A DNA stretch of 22,344 nucleotides. Source: CAZYJD01 sp964647785. GTDB taxonomy: Bacteria; Bacteroidota; Bacteroidia; NS11-12g; UBA9320. Below, in pieces: positions 8,401-15,725 of this stretch (position 1 is the stretch's first letter; every line of letters begins with the position of its first letter). The stretch lies in the NCBI GenBank assembly GCA_964647785.1, contig CAZYJD010000029.1:1-22344 (forward strand), in the 5' to 3' direction. The position numbers and the translations under genes were made by a program. The notes below the pieces were generated by a model. That model was not told where the DNA came from. It worked only from the letters and a program-made list of their open reading frames with translations, and did not search any database.

Positions 8401-11121
8401 GGTACCTCTGAGACTCATGTTCAGGAAATAGTCTGTACGTCCTGGCGAAGCAGGGCAAGGCGCTCCACCTTCCCAGGTCATACCCTTGGCATTTGGCGGC
8501 ATCATTGCGAGCATGGCTGTTCCGGTATCACCACATCTGAAAGGATGAACGGTATCGATATGGAACAACTGCACATTGAAGCAAGTTGGGGTATTCAGGT
8601 AAAAATATTCACGGTGATAAGCCGAGTCAATGAATATCTCAGAACGAGTTACAAAAGTATCGACAAGCAGACCATTGATGATCATGACGGTGTCTTTAAC
8701 AAAGGTGGTTGCCTGTGCCATTCGCACATCTTCCGGATTGATTACCGTATGTGGCACCGACCAAATGGTATCACACAAACCGTCGAGTGTGAATTGCTCA
8801 TTGGCATCAAAAACTTCCGTTTTAGGTCCAGTAATGGTTCGGGTGGTAAAGTCATCCACATTGTTCAGAAACACCGTTACACCTGCAGGAATAAAGAACT
8901 TTTGTTCATGCGGCCAAACGGTATGTTTGATATGACCATGGTAATACGACTTTGGTCTTTGAACCATGAAGGTGCTATCATAAATTTCATCCGTACCGGC
9001 GGTAAAGGTTTTACCGAAATAGGTGCCTGAAGAATCTTGTGGCAGAATCACTGTTGTATCTGCAACGCGAACCATGCGCATGGCAGGATAAACCATGAGC
9101 GGAGAACAACGACGAGCGTTTTTGCTGAAGATTACTTTAGGAGCAGGCTGCAAGTAAAGACGAGCATCATCGTAGTATCTGTAAATGTATTCCCATGGGG
9201 TGTACCAGTGAACCGGCAAAGAGTCATGCGAGAAGTTACAGTTCAGACCAACGTTTTTATTCGCTTTGGTATCGGTGGTACACTGCGGTGCGTATCGGTC
9301 ACCAAAATCCCACATTCTCCATACGTGATCATTTCCACGCACAGAAGGTGTTCTTGGCAGCGCTGTCTGATCACCCGTGCGGGTTACCGGATCGAAGTTG
9401 AAGCGATAAACATTGTTGATTTGAGAAGGAAACTCTTTGTATTTAGGCACCGCCCTTAATCCAACTTTCACCGAATCTGCCCCACCAAAATTGTACATGG
9501 TGGTATCTCCGGTAAAGATGAGCGTGTCGGCACCGGCCAATGTAAAGCCTCTGTACAACCGGAAGTCCTTACCGCCGATCTTCACATTTCGCCGGTAAAT
9601 CCGGTCCATGTTGTAATCGACATTGAATATGGTCATGGTTGAATCAAAAGCCAGGCTATCTTCAACCCAACCAATGGTTTCAGAACCTACATTGAAATCT
9701 GAACTTATTACATCGTCTGTTGTAACCAAGCTAATGACCGTATCTCCATTGCACAAGATGGCAGTATCTTTTTTGTATACCGTAACTGCCGGCTCGTAGA
9801 AGAGGGTGTCATAGAAGAAAATATCTTCATCATAAATATTCGGGTCGGTGTGATAGAAGCTGGAATTGTTCGGGAAATGAACAGAGTCTCTGATGATACA
9901 TTGATAGCGCTCTTTTTCAGCAATTTTTCCGAAAGGAATTTCAATGGTAGAGGCCGGACCAATCACCAATACGGTGTCGTAAGACATTACATTACAGGGA
10001 CCCACTACGATATTCAAACTGATCATCCAAGGACCCGGTCCGTAGCCTTTTTCTGGTGTGAGGGTTCTGTTATTGAAGTTATCCGGCCCGGCGGGAGGAT
10101 CTCCGAAGTTCCACAAGAAGGAACGTATACCTGGTATGGGCTGATCCAATCCAAATTCGAAGGTGGCCTGATTGGTGCAGGCAGAATCTTTATTGGCAAT
10201 AATTTTTGGTGCAATTTTAATGTTGGTTGCAGCAGCACGGTAAGTATAGGTTTCTGAACAACCAAACTTGGCATTGATGGTCAGCTTGGCATCAAATACC
10301 CCGTTGGTGCGGTACATTTTTTTGATGACCCCATCGTTGTTAGGGCCAAACCACATATCCACACTGTCTTTTGTACCCACATAAACTTCGCCGTCACCAA
10401 AGTCCCATACGTAGGTGTCTACACTATCAAGAGGCAATCGGGATTGGTTGGTGATGGTTGCTTCGGTACTATCACAACGAGTTGGCGCATTTGAAGTGAT
10501 CAGCGTGCCCAATTTTGGCCAAACCTGAAAGAAGTCGTCACGGGTCACTTTACGCACACAGCCGTTGGCATCTTCTAATTCAATGACCAAATCGAAGAAT
10601 CCTCCATCGGGGTCAATGTATTGATTGCAAATGGTATCACCTTTCTTCGGACTCAAAGACTCATACAAGCTACCATCGCCGAAGAGGTAGGTCCAACGTA
10701 CAAGGTTACTTCCCGGCACAGCTTCACTGCTATCGATTACGCAGAAGCGGTTTCCTTCAAAACATTGTGTTCTAGGATCCAGCACGCTGAATTTTATGGT
10801 CGGACTGGGTTTTACCACCACGGTGAACGATTTTGTACAATTGTAATTTACAGCGGGGTTGGTGGCGGTAAGTGTAACCGTGTAAGTGTCCGCAGCGCTA
10901 TAACTATACACCGGATTCTGCTGGGTGGAGGTAAATCCATTTCCAAAATCCCATAAGTAGGTATTTGCTCCGGGTGCATTTGCCCTGAATTGAAGTGCCG
11001 CGCCTTCGCAGGGCGATCCTTCTGCCTTGGGATCACATTGTGCATGAACTTGTTGACTTCCCACCCAGAAAAATGCCAGGAGAAGAAGCCAGAGTCCTTT
11101 GTAAAATTTGCTGATCTTCAT
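5437..11121 (-). CDS. Giant PKD-repeat surface protein with T9SS type B (gliding-motility-associated) C-terminal domain
   Basis: This ~1,894-residue protein begins with a signal peptide (MKISKFYKGLWLLLLAFFWV ... HAQ). PKD-like beta domains are recognisable by W/Y-x-FGDG cores near residues ~50 (YLWDFGNG), 140 (YLFGDG), 238 (VWDFGDGEVY), 338 (LWNFGDPP), 604 (RMWDFGD), 1370 (VDWDVSDG), 1467 (WEWDFGDGTRR), 1560 (FDWGDSS), 1660 (FTWEFGDGDT) and 1744 (YRWDF). A long central region (~640-1340) is rich in D, T, Y and W and has no domain I can name. The C-terminal ~90 residues are a type B sorting domain (NVFTPNGDGVNDQF ... IYNRWGELVFES ... LCPEGTYFYVINYK). The role is probably adhesion or a surface structure; no enzyme motif is seen. 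It lies downstream of the sigma factor and the membrane protein. An in-frame ATG at 11193 is only 7 bases after the upstream stop, but it would put 24 residues before the signal peptide. Confidence 0.9.
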   Translation of the reverse strand: MKISKFYKGLWLLLLAFFWVGSQQVHAQCDPKAEGSPCEGAALQFRANAPGANTYLWDFGNGFTSTQQNPVYSYSAADTYTVTLTATNPAVNYNCTKSFTVVVKPSPTIKFSVLDPRTQCFEGNRFCVIDSSEAVPGSNLVRWTYLFGDGSLYESLSPKKGDTICNQYIDPDGGFFDLVIELEDANGCVRKVTRDDFFQVWPKLGTLITSNAPTRCDSTEATITNQSRLPLDSVDTYVWDFGDGEVYVGTKDSVDMWFGPNNDGVIKKMYRTNGVFDAKLTINAKFGCSETYTYRAAATNIKIAPKIIANKDSACTNQATFEFGLDQPIPGIRSFLWNFGDPPAGPDNFNNRTLTPEKGYGPGPWMISLNIVVGPCNVMSYDTVLVIGPASTIEIPFGKIAEKERYQCIIRDSVHFPNNSSFYHTDPNIYDEDIFFYDTLFYEPAVTVYKKDTAILCNGDTVISLVTTDDVISSDFNVGSETIGWVEDSLAFDSTMTIFNVDYNMDRIYRRNVKIGGKDFRLYRGFTLAGADTLIFTGDTTMYNFGGADSVKVGLRAVPKYKEFPSQINNVYRFNFDPVTRTGDQTALPRTPSVRGNDHVWRMWDFGDRYAPQCTTDTKANKNVGLNCNFSHDSLPVHWYTPWEYIYRYYDDARLYLQPAPKVIFSKNARRCSPLMVYPAMRMVRVADTTVILPQDSSGTYFGKTFTAGTDEIYDSTFMVQRPKSYYHGHIKHTVWPHEQKFFIPAGVTVFLNNVDDFTTRTITGPKTEVFDANEQFTLDGLCDTIWSVPHTVINPEDVRMAQATTFVKDTVMIINGLLVDTFVTRSEIFIDSAYHREYFYLNTPTCFNVQLFHIDTVHPFRCGDTGTAMLAMMPPNAKGMTWEGGAPCPASPGRTDYFLNMSLRGTKPGCTQSWFEINYDSLAGINNWVAFNSGGVLTTGFTPLPFVLPYDIVAPWGTTILKAYSAGEIGNDPEFRKNGSFTPGLIVGNGFSGGNPPECLDTFWYNDMFRYLYLNARFEIVEPGVEPRTICAGDTAYFLLEDFYQDSISVITWNWGYTTPGKTQQYVEEFYYFADYKGPSPSRNDKDVNWNGEPWKFNYVVRRTNRPVYGVQTIDTIVTAILREWEDYFDKSRSGPAIKQYFEDAGLDIQNYSEEEIPLMLGDGSFGCVDTTGLSDLFPISKRRIVRDSSVAQHGQYVYQRVFNGSGQAVDSVIIEEILHFRDSSIQGYDTLFKPNGSGGVDTIWGVYKFPYWEPQLVRDACDPNITDTVMVRSRGAMFPTLFLDNTVGCNNVHRGMLNVGFFIDAKFEEKAACMGEPLTLYDSVRYYYYGDADFYPYDPGFYPIELTKFWEDPARFAWREIKEVDWDVSDGLNDFEKAIKFQHIYDKPGEYQVTMAFRDSMFCHDTLRLTAFVTGIAADFASNSSLQECQNIVSFFDATQVFDPCQLNDTCPQKREACDSIVWWEWDFGDGTRRSVLKNPSHNYTSNGIFTVKLIVHSLLGCTDTIEKQIFVAGPQPEFEILNSRWEDSVIICVDDFVEVVNVSRDPIFQPDWIFDWGDSSTTSVTTRDTFRHQYTKAGEYFIYLTQIDSIQGTNIRCNRIYPDTSSFIENRIYRKVIVLPRAAADFTVSDSVVCPYELITFTSQSDTIYKRFTWEFGDGDTANRFFPEESITHSYKQSGTYQVIMTPWYQPLPFYPTCPDTAKKTITVVDVKASFDIDSTNKPEFCFTNTSQGAVSYRWDFRHIGPDFNEMSTDENPCHNYGEELGQYEVCLIAVSPEGCEDTTCQTINNNFIAKIVPYNVFTPNGDGVNDQFIIEVKGEEEYEIKIYNRWGELVFESTDAQTHWDGTVMNEGKKLCPEGTYFYVINYKLKSREENDGLEPISGTVTLIRD

Positions 11122-11200
11122 ACGTATTGGATTGATAATATTGCTGTTGTTCTTTCGAAAAATGCTCGCTAAAATAATGTTCTCTTTCGTCATGCCAAAT

Positions 11201-12520
11201 TTATCTGATGGTTAGAATGTCCTGACGCACTTGAATGCGCTGTTCTTTCACCGCATATCTCAGGGTGTAAACATATTTCCCTTTGCCACACATCTCACCT
11301 TGATTTTTATATTTTCCATTCCAGGCTTCCGCCGGATTTCTGCTTTCAAATACCACTTCTCCCTGAGTGTTTTGGATCACCCGATGATAATATGTGGTTT
11401 CTTTGTTCTTTCCATCCTTGCTATAAAGGGTAAAAACGTTTGGTATGAACGGCTCGTATTGGGTGTCTGTTTTGGGGGGGCTTACCCGATGTCTAATCGT
11501 ATCAATGCAACCATCATTGTATCGGGCAATCATCATAACCTGATAAGGTTCTTCTTGGTAATTAAAATAGTGAGAAACCGCTGACTCGCTGCTCATTTCC
11601 ACATCACTGCCGTCGCCATAATCCCACCACATCATCTCTGGTTGCTGCCCCTGAACATTGAACTGTATGTTATCACCAGTTGCATTTTCCCAACTGAAAT
11701 CACTCAGACGCTCACGGTTAAATTTTATGGTTTTTCTCACTCCCTCGTATTCAGCAGTAAGGGTTGCTACACTATCCGAACCTTCTTCATTTTCCCATAC
11801 AATTTCAAGGGCTAAATCCTTTGCTCTCGCAAAAGGTTTGGTTTTTCCAAGGCTGTACCAAGTGGCCCGAACAGGAGGCTCCAAAGTGATTTCCATCGCT
11901 ATACGGTCGCAATATGTGTAAGTGGTCGCCTTGATTTCGAAATCAATGGGTTCAGCAGCATTATCGGTTGGAGCAATTGGTTTGGCTTCCGTCGGGGGTG
12001 AATTGACCTCATCTGATGGAGGAATTTCATCCGCATTTTTAGGTTGTGCGGTACTGCTAACTGGTTCGGAAGAAGATGACCTTAGAGGTTTATCAGTCTT
12101 GTTTTGAGAAGTTTCTGGCTGATTGGCGTCCTGTTTAGTCGATGGTTGCACCGAAATTGAATTTTCACCCCATTCAGCCTTTGTTTCAGACTGATCAGGG
12201 AAGTTCTCCTGATCTGCCAATGGTTCTGCTTGAGTTGCTGTTTCAGTGTTTGAAGCCTTTTGCTCAGGGCTGTTTGAAACCATGGAGTAATAGAGAAAAC
12301 CTCCTGCGGCAGCCATGCCGGCAATTCCCGCACTGGCTTTCCAACCCAATTGCTGAACAATGCTGCGAATTTGATCAATCAATCCACCTGAACCTGCCGA
12401 AGAAGTTCCGATCCCCGATTCAATGCCTTGCCAGAGGCCCGAGGGCGGATTGACATTGGCATTCTGGAGACTCGATTTCACCCAGGAATCAAAAGAGGAT
12501 ATGTCTTGATTTTCTTTCAA
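11201..12520 (-). CDS. Membrane-anchored, anti-sigma-like protein with PKD and type B sorting-like C-terminal domains
   Basis: The gene overlaps the sigma-factor stop by 4 bases (TTGA: TTG start, TGA stop), so translation is probably coupled. No in-frame ATG precedes the domain. Visible order: a ~55-residue cytoplasmic segment (FDSWVKSSLQNANVNPPSGLWQ, resembling the PP..W motif common in Bacteroidota proteins encoded after ECF sigma factors); one membrane segment at ~59-80 (GWKASAGIAGMAAAGGFLYY); a low-complexity S/T/E/P/Q linker at ~83-190; a beta domain; a PKD-like core (MWWDYGDGSDVEM) near 300; and a final ~80 residues aligning with the sorting domain of the next gene (NVFT; GEVVFES versus GELVFES; W-N/D-G; a shared Cys; KYVYTLRY versus TYFYVINY). 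The PNGDGVND signature is degraded to LYSKDGKN. No signal peptide is present. I infer sigma-factor control from position and topology only; no standard anti-sigma domain is evident. Confidence 0.75.
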   Translation of the reverse strand: MKENQDISSFDSWVKSSLQNANVNPPSGLWQGIESGIGTSSAGSGGLIDQIRSIVQQLGWKASAGIAGMAAAGGFLYYSMVSNSPEQKASNTETATQAEPLADQENFPDQSETKAEWGENSISVQPSTKQDANQPETSQNKTDKPLRSSSSEPVSSTAQPKNADEIPPSDEVNSPPTEAKPIAPTDNAAEPIDFEIKATTYTYCDRIAMEITLEPPVRATWYSLGKTKPFARAKDLALEIVWENEEGSDSVATLTAEYEGVRKTIKFNRERLSDFSWENATGDNIQFNVQGQQPEMMWWDYGDGSDVEMSSESAVSHYFNYQEEPYQVMMIARYNDGCIDTIRHRVSPPKTDTQYEPFIPNVFTLYSKDGKNKETTYYHRVIQNTQGEVVFESRNPAEAWNGKYKNQGEMCGKGKYVYTLRYAVKEQRIQVRQDILTIR

Positions 12521-13068
12521 CTCTTGTATAGATGTTTGATTTGTTCCTGAAGTTGCCTACGTGCTTTAAAAAGTTGTGTTTTACTGGTTGACTCACTGAT
12601 ATTCAGCATTTCAGCAATTTCTTTATGGCTGTAACCCTCTATTACAAAAAGGTTAAAAACCGTCCGATAACCATCTGGGAGAGCAGATATAAGTCTTATG
12701 AGATCCTGATAGGCCAATTTCTCGTAAGCAGATGGCTGCACCCCATCCGAGAGCAAATCTTCTCCGGGCTCTGAGGTAAACAGCCATTTGTTATTTTTTC
12801 GCAGATGCTCAAGGGATGTATTCACAAAAATGCGTTTCATCCATCCCTCGAATGAGCCTGCTCCTTTGTAATCCTTCAGATATCGATACACCCTTATAAA
12901 GCCATCTTGAAATACGTCTTTGGCGGCGTTTTCATCCTTGCTGTAACGCAGACAAATGGCATACATGCCTGATGCAAAAAGATCATAGAGTTCCCTCCTG
13001 GCTTTTTCATGCCCGTTGAGGCACTGTTGAATGAGCTGTTGAAGGTGCGCTTGATCTTTCGGGGGCAT
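12517..13068 (-). CDS. ECF-type RNA polymerase sigma factor
   Basis: The 183-residue protein has the two-domain layout of ECF sigma factors. Region 2 is at ~24-92 (ICLRYSKDENAAKDVFQDGFIRVYRYL, then GSFEGWMKRIFVNTSLEHLRK), for -10 recognition and core binding. Region 4 is at ~125-178 (LPDGYRTVFNLFVIEGYSHKEIAEMLNISESTSKTQLFKARRQL), with a helix-turn-helix for -35 recognition. The ATG start gives MPPKDQAHLQQL. It is first in a run of three minus-strand genes, overlapping the membrane protein by 4 bases. The likely target includes its own operon, but no repeated promoter motif confirms this. A 59-base gap separates it from the YbjN-like gene upstream. Confidence 0.93.
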   Translation of the reverse strand: MPPKDQAHLQQLIQQCLNGHEKARRELYDLFASGMYAICLRYSKDENAAKDVFQDGFIRVYRYLKDYKGAGSFEGWMKRIFVNTSLEHLRKNNKWLFTSEPGEDLLSDGVQPSAYEKLAYQDLIRLISALPDGYRTVFNLFVIEGYSHKEIAEMLNISESTSKTQLFKARRQLQEQIKHLYKS

Positions 13069-13127
13069 TCCATTAATTAAACGAGGCTTTCAAATAGATG
13101 TTTGACACCCCTCATTGGTTGTCCGGC

Positions 13128-13631
13128 TTATTCTTCTTCTACCCTTTTTACCCCGTACTTTTCTTCGAAATAAGGAGCGAGCTGTTCGGCATAAAAACTG
13201 AGACTCATCACTGCATTTTGTATATCATTGCCTTGCAGTCCAGACGCCAGCCGTTTGTGAATCAATGCCACCATTTTTTCTTGTCGGTTGATGATGAAAC
13301 TACCATAAAAAAGGTGAAAATTGAGTTCGAGCAATTCTTCTTCAAACACTTTGAGCATATCTTCAGTAGGCAGGGTGCAAACAGGGCAAACCACCTGAAA
13401 TACCGGTCCGGCTGAAGCTTCATGAAATGACTGCCACTGACTCGGCTGATCACTCTCCCATAAATCGACATAGACACCAACATGGCCTCTTGTTAGCAAC
13501 CAGGCGCCTTCTCCTTCACAACGGGTCTCCTTGGGATCAATTCCAAACCCTTCAAAAGTCTTTTCAATCAGTTCTGCGTATTTTTGATTTTCCACCTTAC
13601 AAATGTACGTCGCTCTATGAAACCACTTCAT
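13128..13631 (-). CDS. YbjN-like protein (type III secretion chaperone-like fold), function unknown
   Basis: The 167-residue cytoplasmic protein starts at MKWFHRATYICKVENQ. The pattern VFQVVCPVCTLPTEDMLKVFEEELLELN, SFIINRQEKMVALIHKRL and a final helix SFYAEQLAPYFEEKYG resembles the YbjN/T3SS-chaperone-like family, a small fold often of unknown role. There is no signal peptide, membrane segment or catalytic motif. The only upstream in-frame starts would extend into the divergent gene and give a non-family-like sequence, so ATG 13631 is favoured. That start overlaps the first 15 bases of the divergent YciI-like gene. The family name rests on motif memory and is moderate. Confidence 0.7.
   Translation of the reverse strand: MKWFHRATYICKVENQKYAELIEKTFEGFGIDPKETRCEGEGAWLLTRGHVGVYVDLWESDQPSQWQSFHEASAGPVFQVVCPVCTLPTEDMLKVFEEELLELNFHLFYGSFIINRQEKMVALIHKRLASGLQGNDIQNAVMSLSFYAEQLAPYFEEKYGVKRVEEE
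13579..13586 (+). promoter_or_regulatory. Candidate -7 box for the YciI-like gene
   Basis: TATTTTTG matches TAnnTTTG and lies 30 bases before the ATG at 13617. It is inside the coding sequence of the divergent YbjN-like gene. No -33 TTTG is seen at normal spacing. Confidence 0.35.
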
Positions 13632-14036
13632 TTCTTTGCTTTTGTTTGTTTGATTTTCTCTTTGCGCACCCATGCACAGGATACCGCAGCCAGTGCACGT
13701 TTTCAAATGCAATGGTGCGATAGCATGGTTACCATGAAACAGTACCAGCTTTGCTTGTTGAAATCAGGGCCCAATCGCAACCAGGACGACAGCACGATTG
13801 CGATGCTACAAGCTGGTCACCTTTTGCATTTACAAAAGATGGAACGCCTGGGCAAAGCGGTGCTTATTGGTCCGGTGGTGGACCCTGAAAGTGATATTCT
13901 GGGAATTGTGGTGTATGATGTACCCACCACAGAACAGGCTTTTGAATTGGCAAGTCAAGATCCTGCGGTTTTAAGCGGAAGACTTCGTTTAGAAATTGTA
14001 CCCTGGTGGTCTAAAATTGGTTACCGCTTGCCCTAA
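13617..14036 (+). CDS. Exported YciI-related protein
   Basis: The 139-residue product starts with a signal peptide (MKPLHFFAFVCLIFSLRTHAQ). The mature part fits the YCII-related (ferredoxin-like) family: YQLCLLKSGPNR, a conserved histidine in AGHLLHLQKMERLGKAVLIGPV, then an EQAFELASQDPAVLSGRLRLEIVPWW ending with the family's DP..G....EI.PW pattern. YciI-like domains are small and mostly uncharacterised; an exported form is less common than the cytoplasmic one. The start at 13617 is the only one that gives the signal peptide. The stop codon (14034-14036) abuts the paaD stop codon (14037-14039) with no bases between. Confidence 0.75.
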   Translation: MKPLHFFAFVCLIFSLRTHAQDTAASARFQMQWCDSMVTMKQYQLCLLKSGPNRNQDDSTIAMLQAGHLLHLQKMERLGKAVLIGPVVDPESDILGIVVYDVPTTEQAFELASQDPAVLSGRLRLEIVPWWSKIGYRLP

Positions 14037-14528
14037 TCAGGTAACGGGTTTAAAGGCTTCAAAAGCCTGTTTACAATTCTTGCAGTAATGCATAGAACGA
14101 CAAAGCGTAGGTCCAAAAGGCGTTTGCATGGTGGTGTTTCTGCTCCCGCAATAAGGGCAGGCGATATCACTCAACACATCCAATTCAATGTAACCTTCAT
14201 GACGTGGAGGTGGAGCCAAACCATGTTGTTTCAATGCCTTCAACCCCTCTTCACTGATCATATTGGTGTTCCATTGCTTATCGAAAGTGGTTTCAACTTT
14301 CACTCCTGTCACCCCTTCTATTTTTTCTACCCTTTCCCTGACCATATCCTCCATCATTTTCAAGGCCGGACAACCGGAAAAAGTAGGGGTCAGCTCTACG
14401 TATACCTCGCTGCTCTCTGAAACCTCAATGTCGGTTACTATTCCGAGGTCTACAATTGAAATGGGTGGGATTTCAGGGTCTTTGACATCTTTTAATGCTT
14501 CCCTTATGTCTTCAGGTCTCAATGACAT
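14037..14528 (-). CDS. paaD: 1,2-phenylacetyl-CoA epoxidase assembly protein PaaD
   Basis: PaaD is needed for activity of the phenylacetyl-CoA epoxidase, probably in iron or Fe-S assembly. The 163 residues begin with a MIP18/DUF59 domain (DPEIPPISIVDLGIVTDIEV; LTPTFSGCPALKMMEDMV). The C-terminal cysteine-rich tail typical of PaaD (ACPYCGS ... LCRSMHYCKNCKQAFEAF) should bind zinc or iron. Its ATG overlaps the last base of the paaC stop (TAATG), so it is translationally coupled. It is the last gene of the paa cluster here. Confidence 0.95.
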   Translation of the reverse strand: MSLRPEDIREALKDVKDPEIPPISIVDLGIVTDIEVSESSEVYVELTPTFSGCPALKMMEDMVRERVEKIEGVTGVKVETTFDKQWNTNMISEEGLKALKQHGLAPPPRHEGYIELDVLSDIACPYCGSRNTTMQTPFGPTLCRSMHYCKNCKQAFEAFKPVT

Positions 14529-15301
14529 TACCAGTCAGCTGTTGGATCGATGCGATATACTTCCGTCATTTCAGTCAGCAAGGGCTGCAAAAATTCAGTG
14601 TGCAAGCCCATTCTACCACCATATACCGGGCTCCATTCTGAGGAATCGGGGATTTTCAGTCCGTAGCGCTCAATAAGAGGGACCACCGTGTCCAACCATA
14701 TTTTTTGCAATGTTTCCTCCCCTGCAAAAATTCCGGCTTCGATGAGCACTTCTTCATGTGGACCTTTTTCAAAAATACCCAAGGCGTAGTTCCAGGTATT
14801 GTTCAGAGCACTTTGCATGCGCAAATGACTCTCTTCATTGCCCTCGGCCAACTGCTTTAGCCAGGTATTGGCATGCATGGTATGGTATTTAATCTCACCC
14901 CTGAATTTTTTGGCAATTTGAGCCAAGTCTTCATAACTTGAATTGGCGAGCATATCGAAACGCAATGCTTCAGCAAAGTCGAATAAAAAATGCCTCACCG
15001 TACTGAAGTCATATTCGCCGATGGGCAACTCAACCAGCTGACAATTATGAAACTGCTGTTCATTTCGGGTGAAAGCCAGTGTGTCAGGGTCAGACTCTCC
15101 TAATTGGTGCAATAATTCATAAATATGCTGCGATTGGCCAATCTTATCCTGTGCCATGGAAGAAAAAGCTATGTCCTCCTCCAAAATAGGGCCCAAACCG
15201 GTCCATTCAGAATTGCGGTGACCAATGATCAGTTGATCATCTGCAATTTTATACAACAGCTCTTTAGCTGCATTGATGTGTTGTTCGTTAAAGAAATCCA
15301 T
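14528..15301 (-). CDS. paaC: 1,2-phenylacetyl-CoA epoxidase structural subunit PaaC
   Basis: PaaC is the ferritin-like structural partner of PaaA in the PaaABCE multicomponent monooxygenase. The 257 residues are mostly helical and begin AAKELLYKIADDQLIIGHRNSEWTG, with GPILEEDIAFSSMAQDKIGQ and FDFAEALRFDML, followed by IKYHTMHANTWLKQL and GGRMGLHTEFLQPLLTEM, all typical of the family. Length is normal. The paaB stop lies 2 bases upstream and paaD overlaps by 1 base. Confidence 0.95.
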   Translation of the reverse strand: MDFFNEQHINAAKELLYKIADDQLIIGHRNSEWTGLGPILEEDIAFSSMAQDKIGQSQHIYELLHQLGESDPDTLAFTRNEQQFHNCQLVELPIGEYDFSTVRHFLFDFAEALRFDMLANSSYEDLAQIAKKFRGEIKYHTMHANTWLKQLAEGNEESHLRMQSALNNTWNYALGIFEKGPHEEVLIEAGIFAGEETLQKIWLDTVVPLIERYGLKIPDSSEWSPVYGGRMGLHTEFLQPLLTEMTEVYRIDPTADW

Positions 15302-15303
15302 GC

Positions 15304-15678
15304 TCAGGCTTTTGATTGTTCTTCTTTGAATTTTTTGATGCGATCCATCACTTTGTAAGAAGATGGGTCGCGGTGCAATTTTTCAGGGGTGGTTTCGAAA
15401 ATGTCTTCATCGAAATATTCAGTGGCAAAGACACAATTGCTAGGAACAACCCAAATATTGGCTGTTTCTCCACGACGGCTGTACTGTTCTTTAGCGTACA
15501 ACAGTGCCATATCGGGGTTTGGAGCATGAACAATGCCTACGTGCACATGTTGCTGACCTCTTTTTCTTTGATGAAAAACTTCATAGGTCTGAAATTGATC
15601 CAAATGTTCAAGTGGATCAATCTGCTGGTTCGCATCTATGCCTGCGCGGCTTATTCTAGGATCGAGTGATTTGATCAT
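15304..15678 (-). CDS. paaB: 1,2-phenylacetyl-CoA epoxidase subunit PaaB
   Basis: PaaB is the small bridging subunit of the epoxidase. The core QTYEVFHQRKRGQQHVHVGIVHAPNPDMALLYAKEQYSRRGE, then IWVVPSNCVFATE and the C-terminal PSSYKVMDRIKKFKEEQ match the family. With the ATG at 15678 (MIKSLDPRISRAG) it has 124 residues, about 30 more than the E. coli protein, because of an N-terminal extension. Longer in-frame starts would run into paaA. The gap from paaA is 47 bases. Confidence 0.93.
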   Translation of the reverse strand: MIKSLDPRISRAGIDANQQIDPLEHLDQFQTYEVFHQRKRGQQHVHVGIVHAPNPDMALLYAKEQYSRRGETANIWVVPSNCVFATEYFDEDIFETTPEKLHRDPSSYKVMDRIKKFKEEQSKA

Positions 15679-15725
15679 ATTTTCATTGAATTGTTGGTTG
15701 TAATAAAATGCCTCCGACGATTCGT

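Noticed and set aside
5437..11121. Long overlapping frames on the + strand inside the giant gene
   Set aside because: They are shadows of a strongly coding minus-strand frame and show no domain or start signal.
11122..11193. Upstream ATG of the giant protein, 7 bases after the preceding stop
   Set aside because: It would add 24 polar residues ahead of an ordinary signal peptide. The start at 11121 is more natural, though coupling from the upstream ATG cannot be excluded.
13074..13110. TCTATTTG ahead of the sigma-factor gene as a -7 box
   Set aside because: It has a mismatch at the conserved A and no -33 TTG at normal spacing; it may instead be read by an alternative sigma factor, but nothing shows this.
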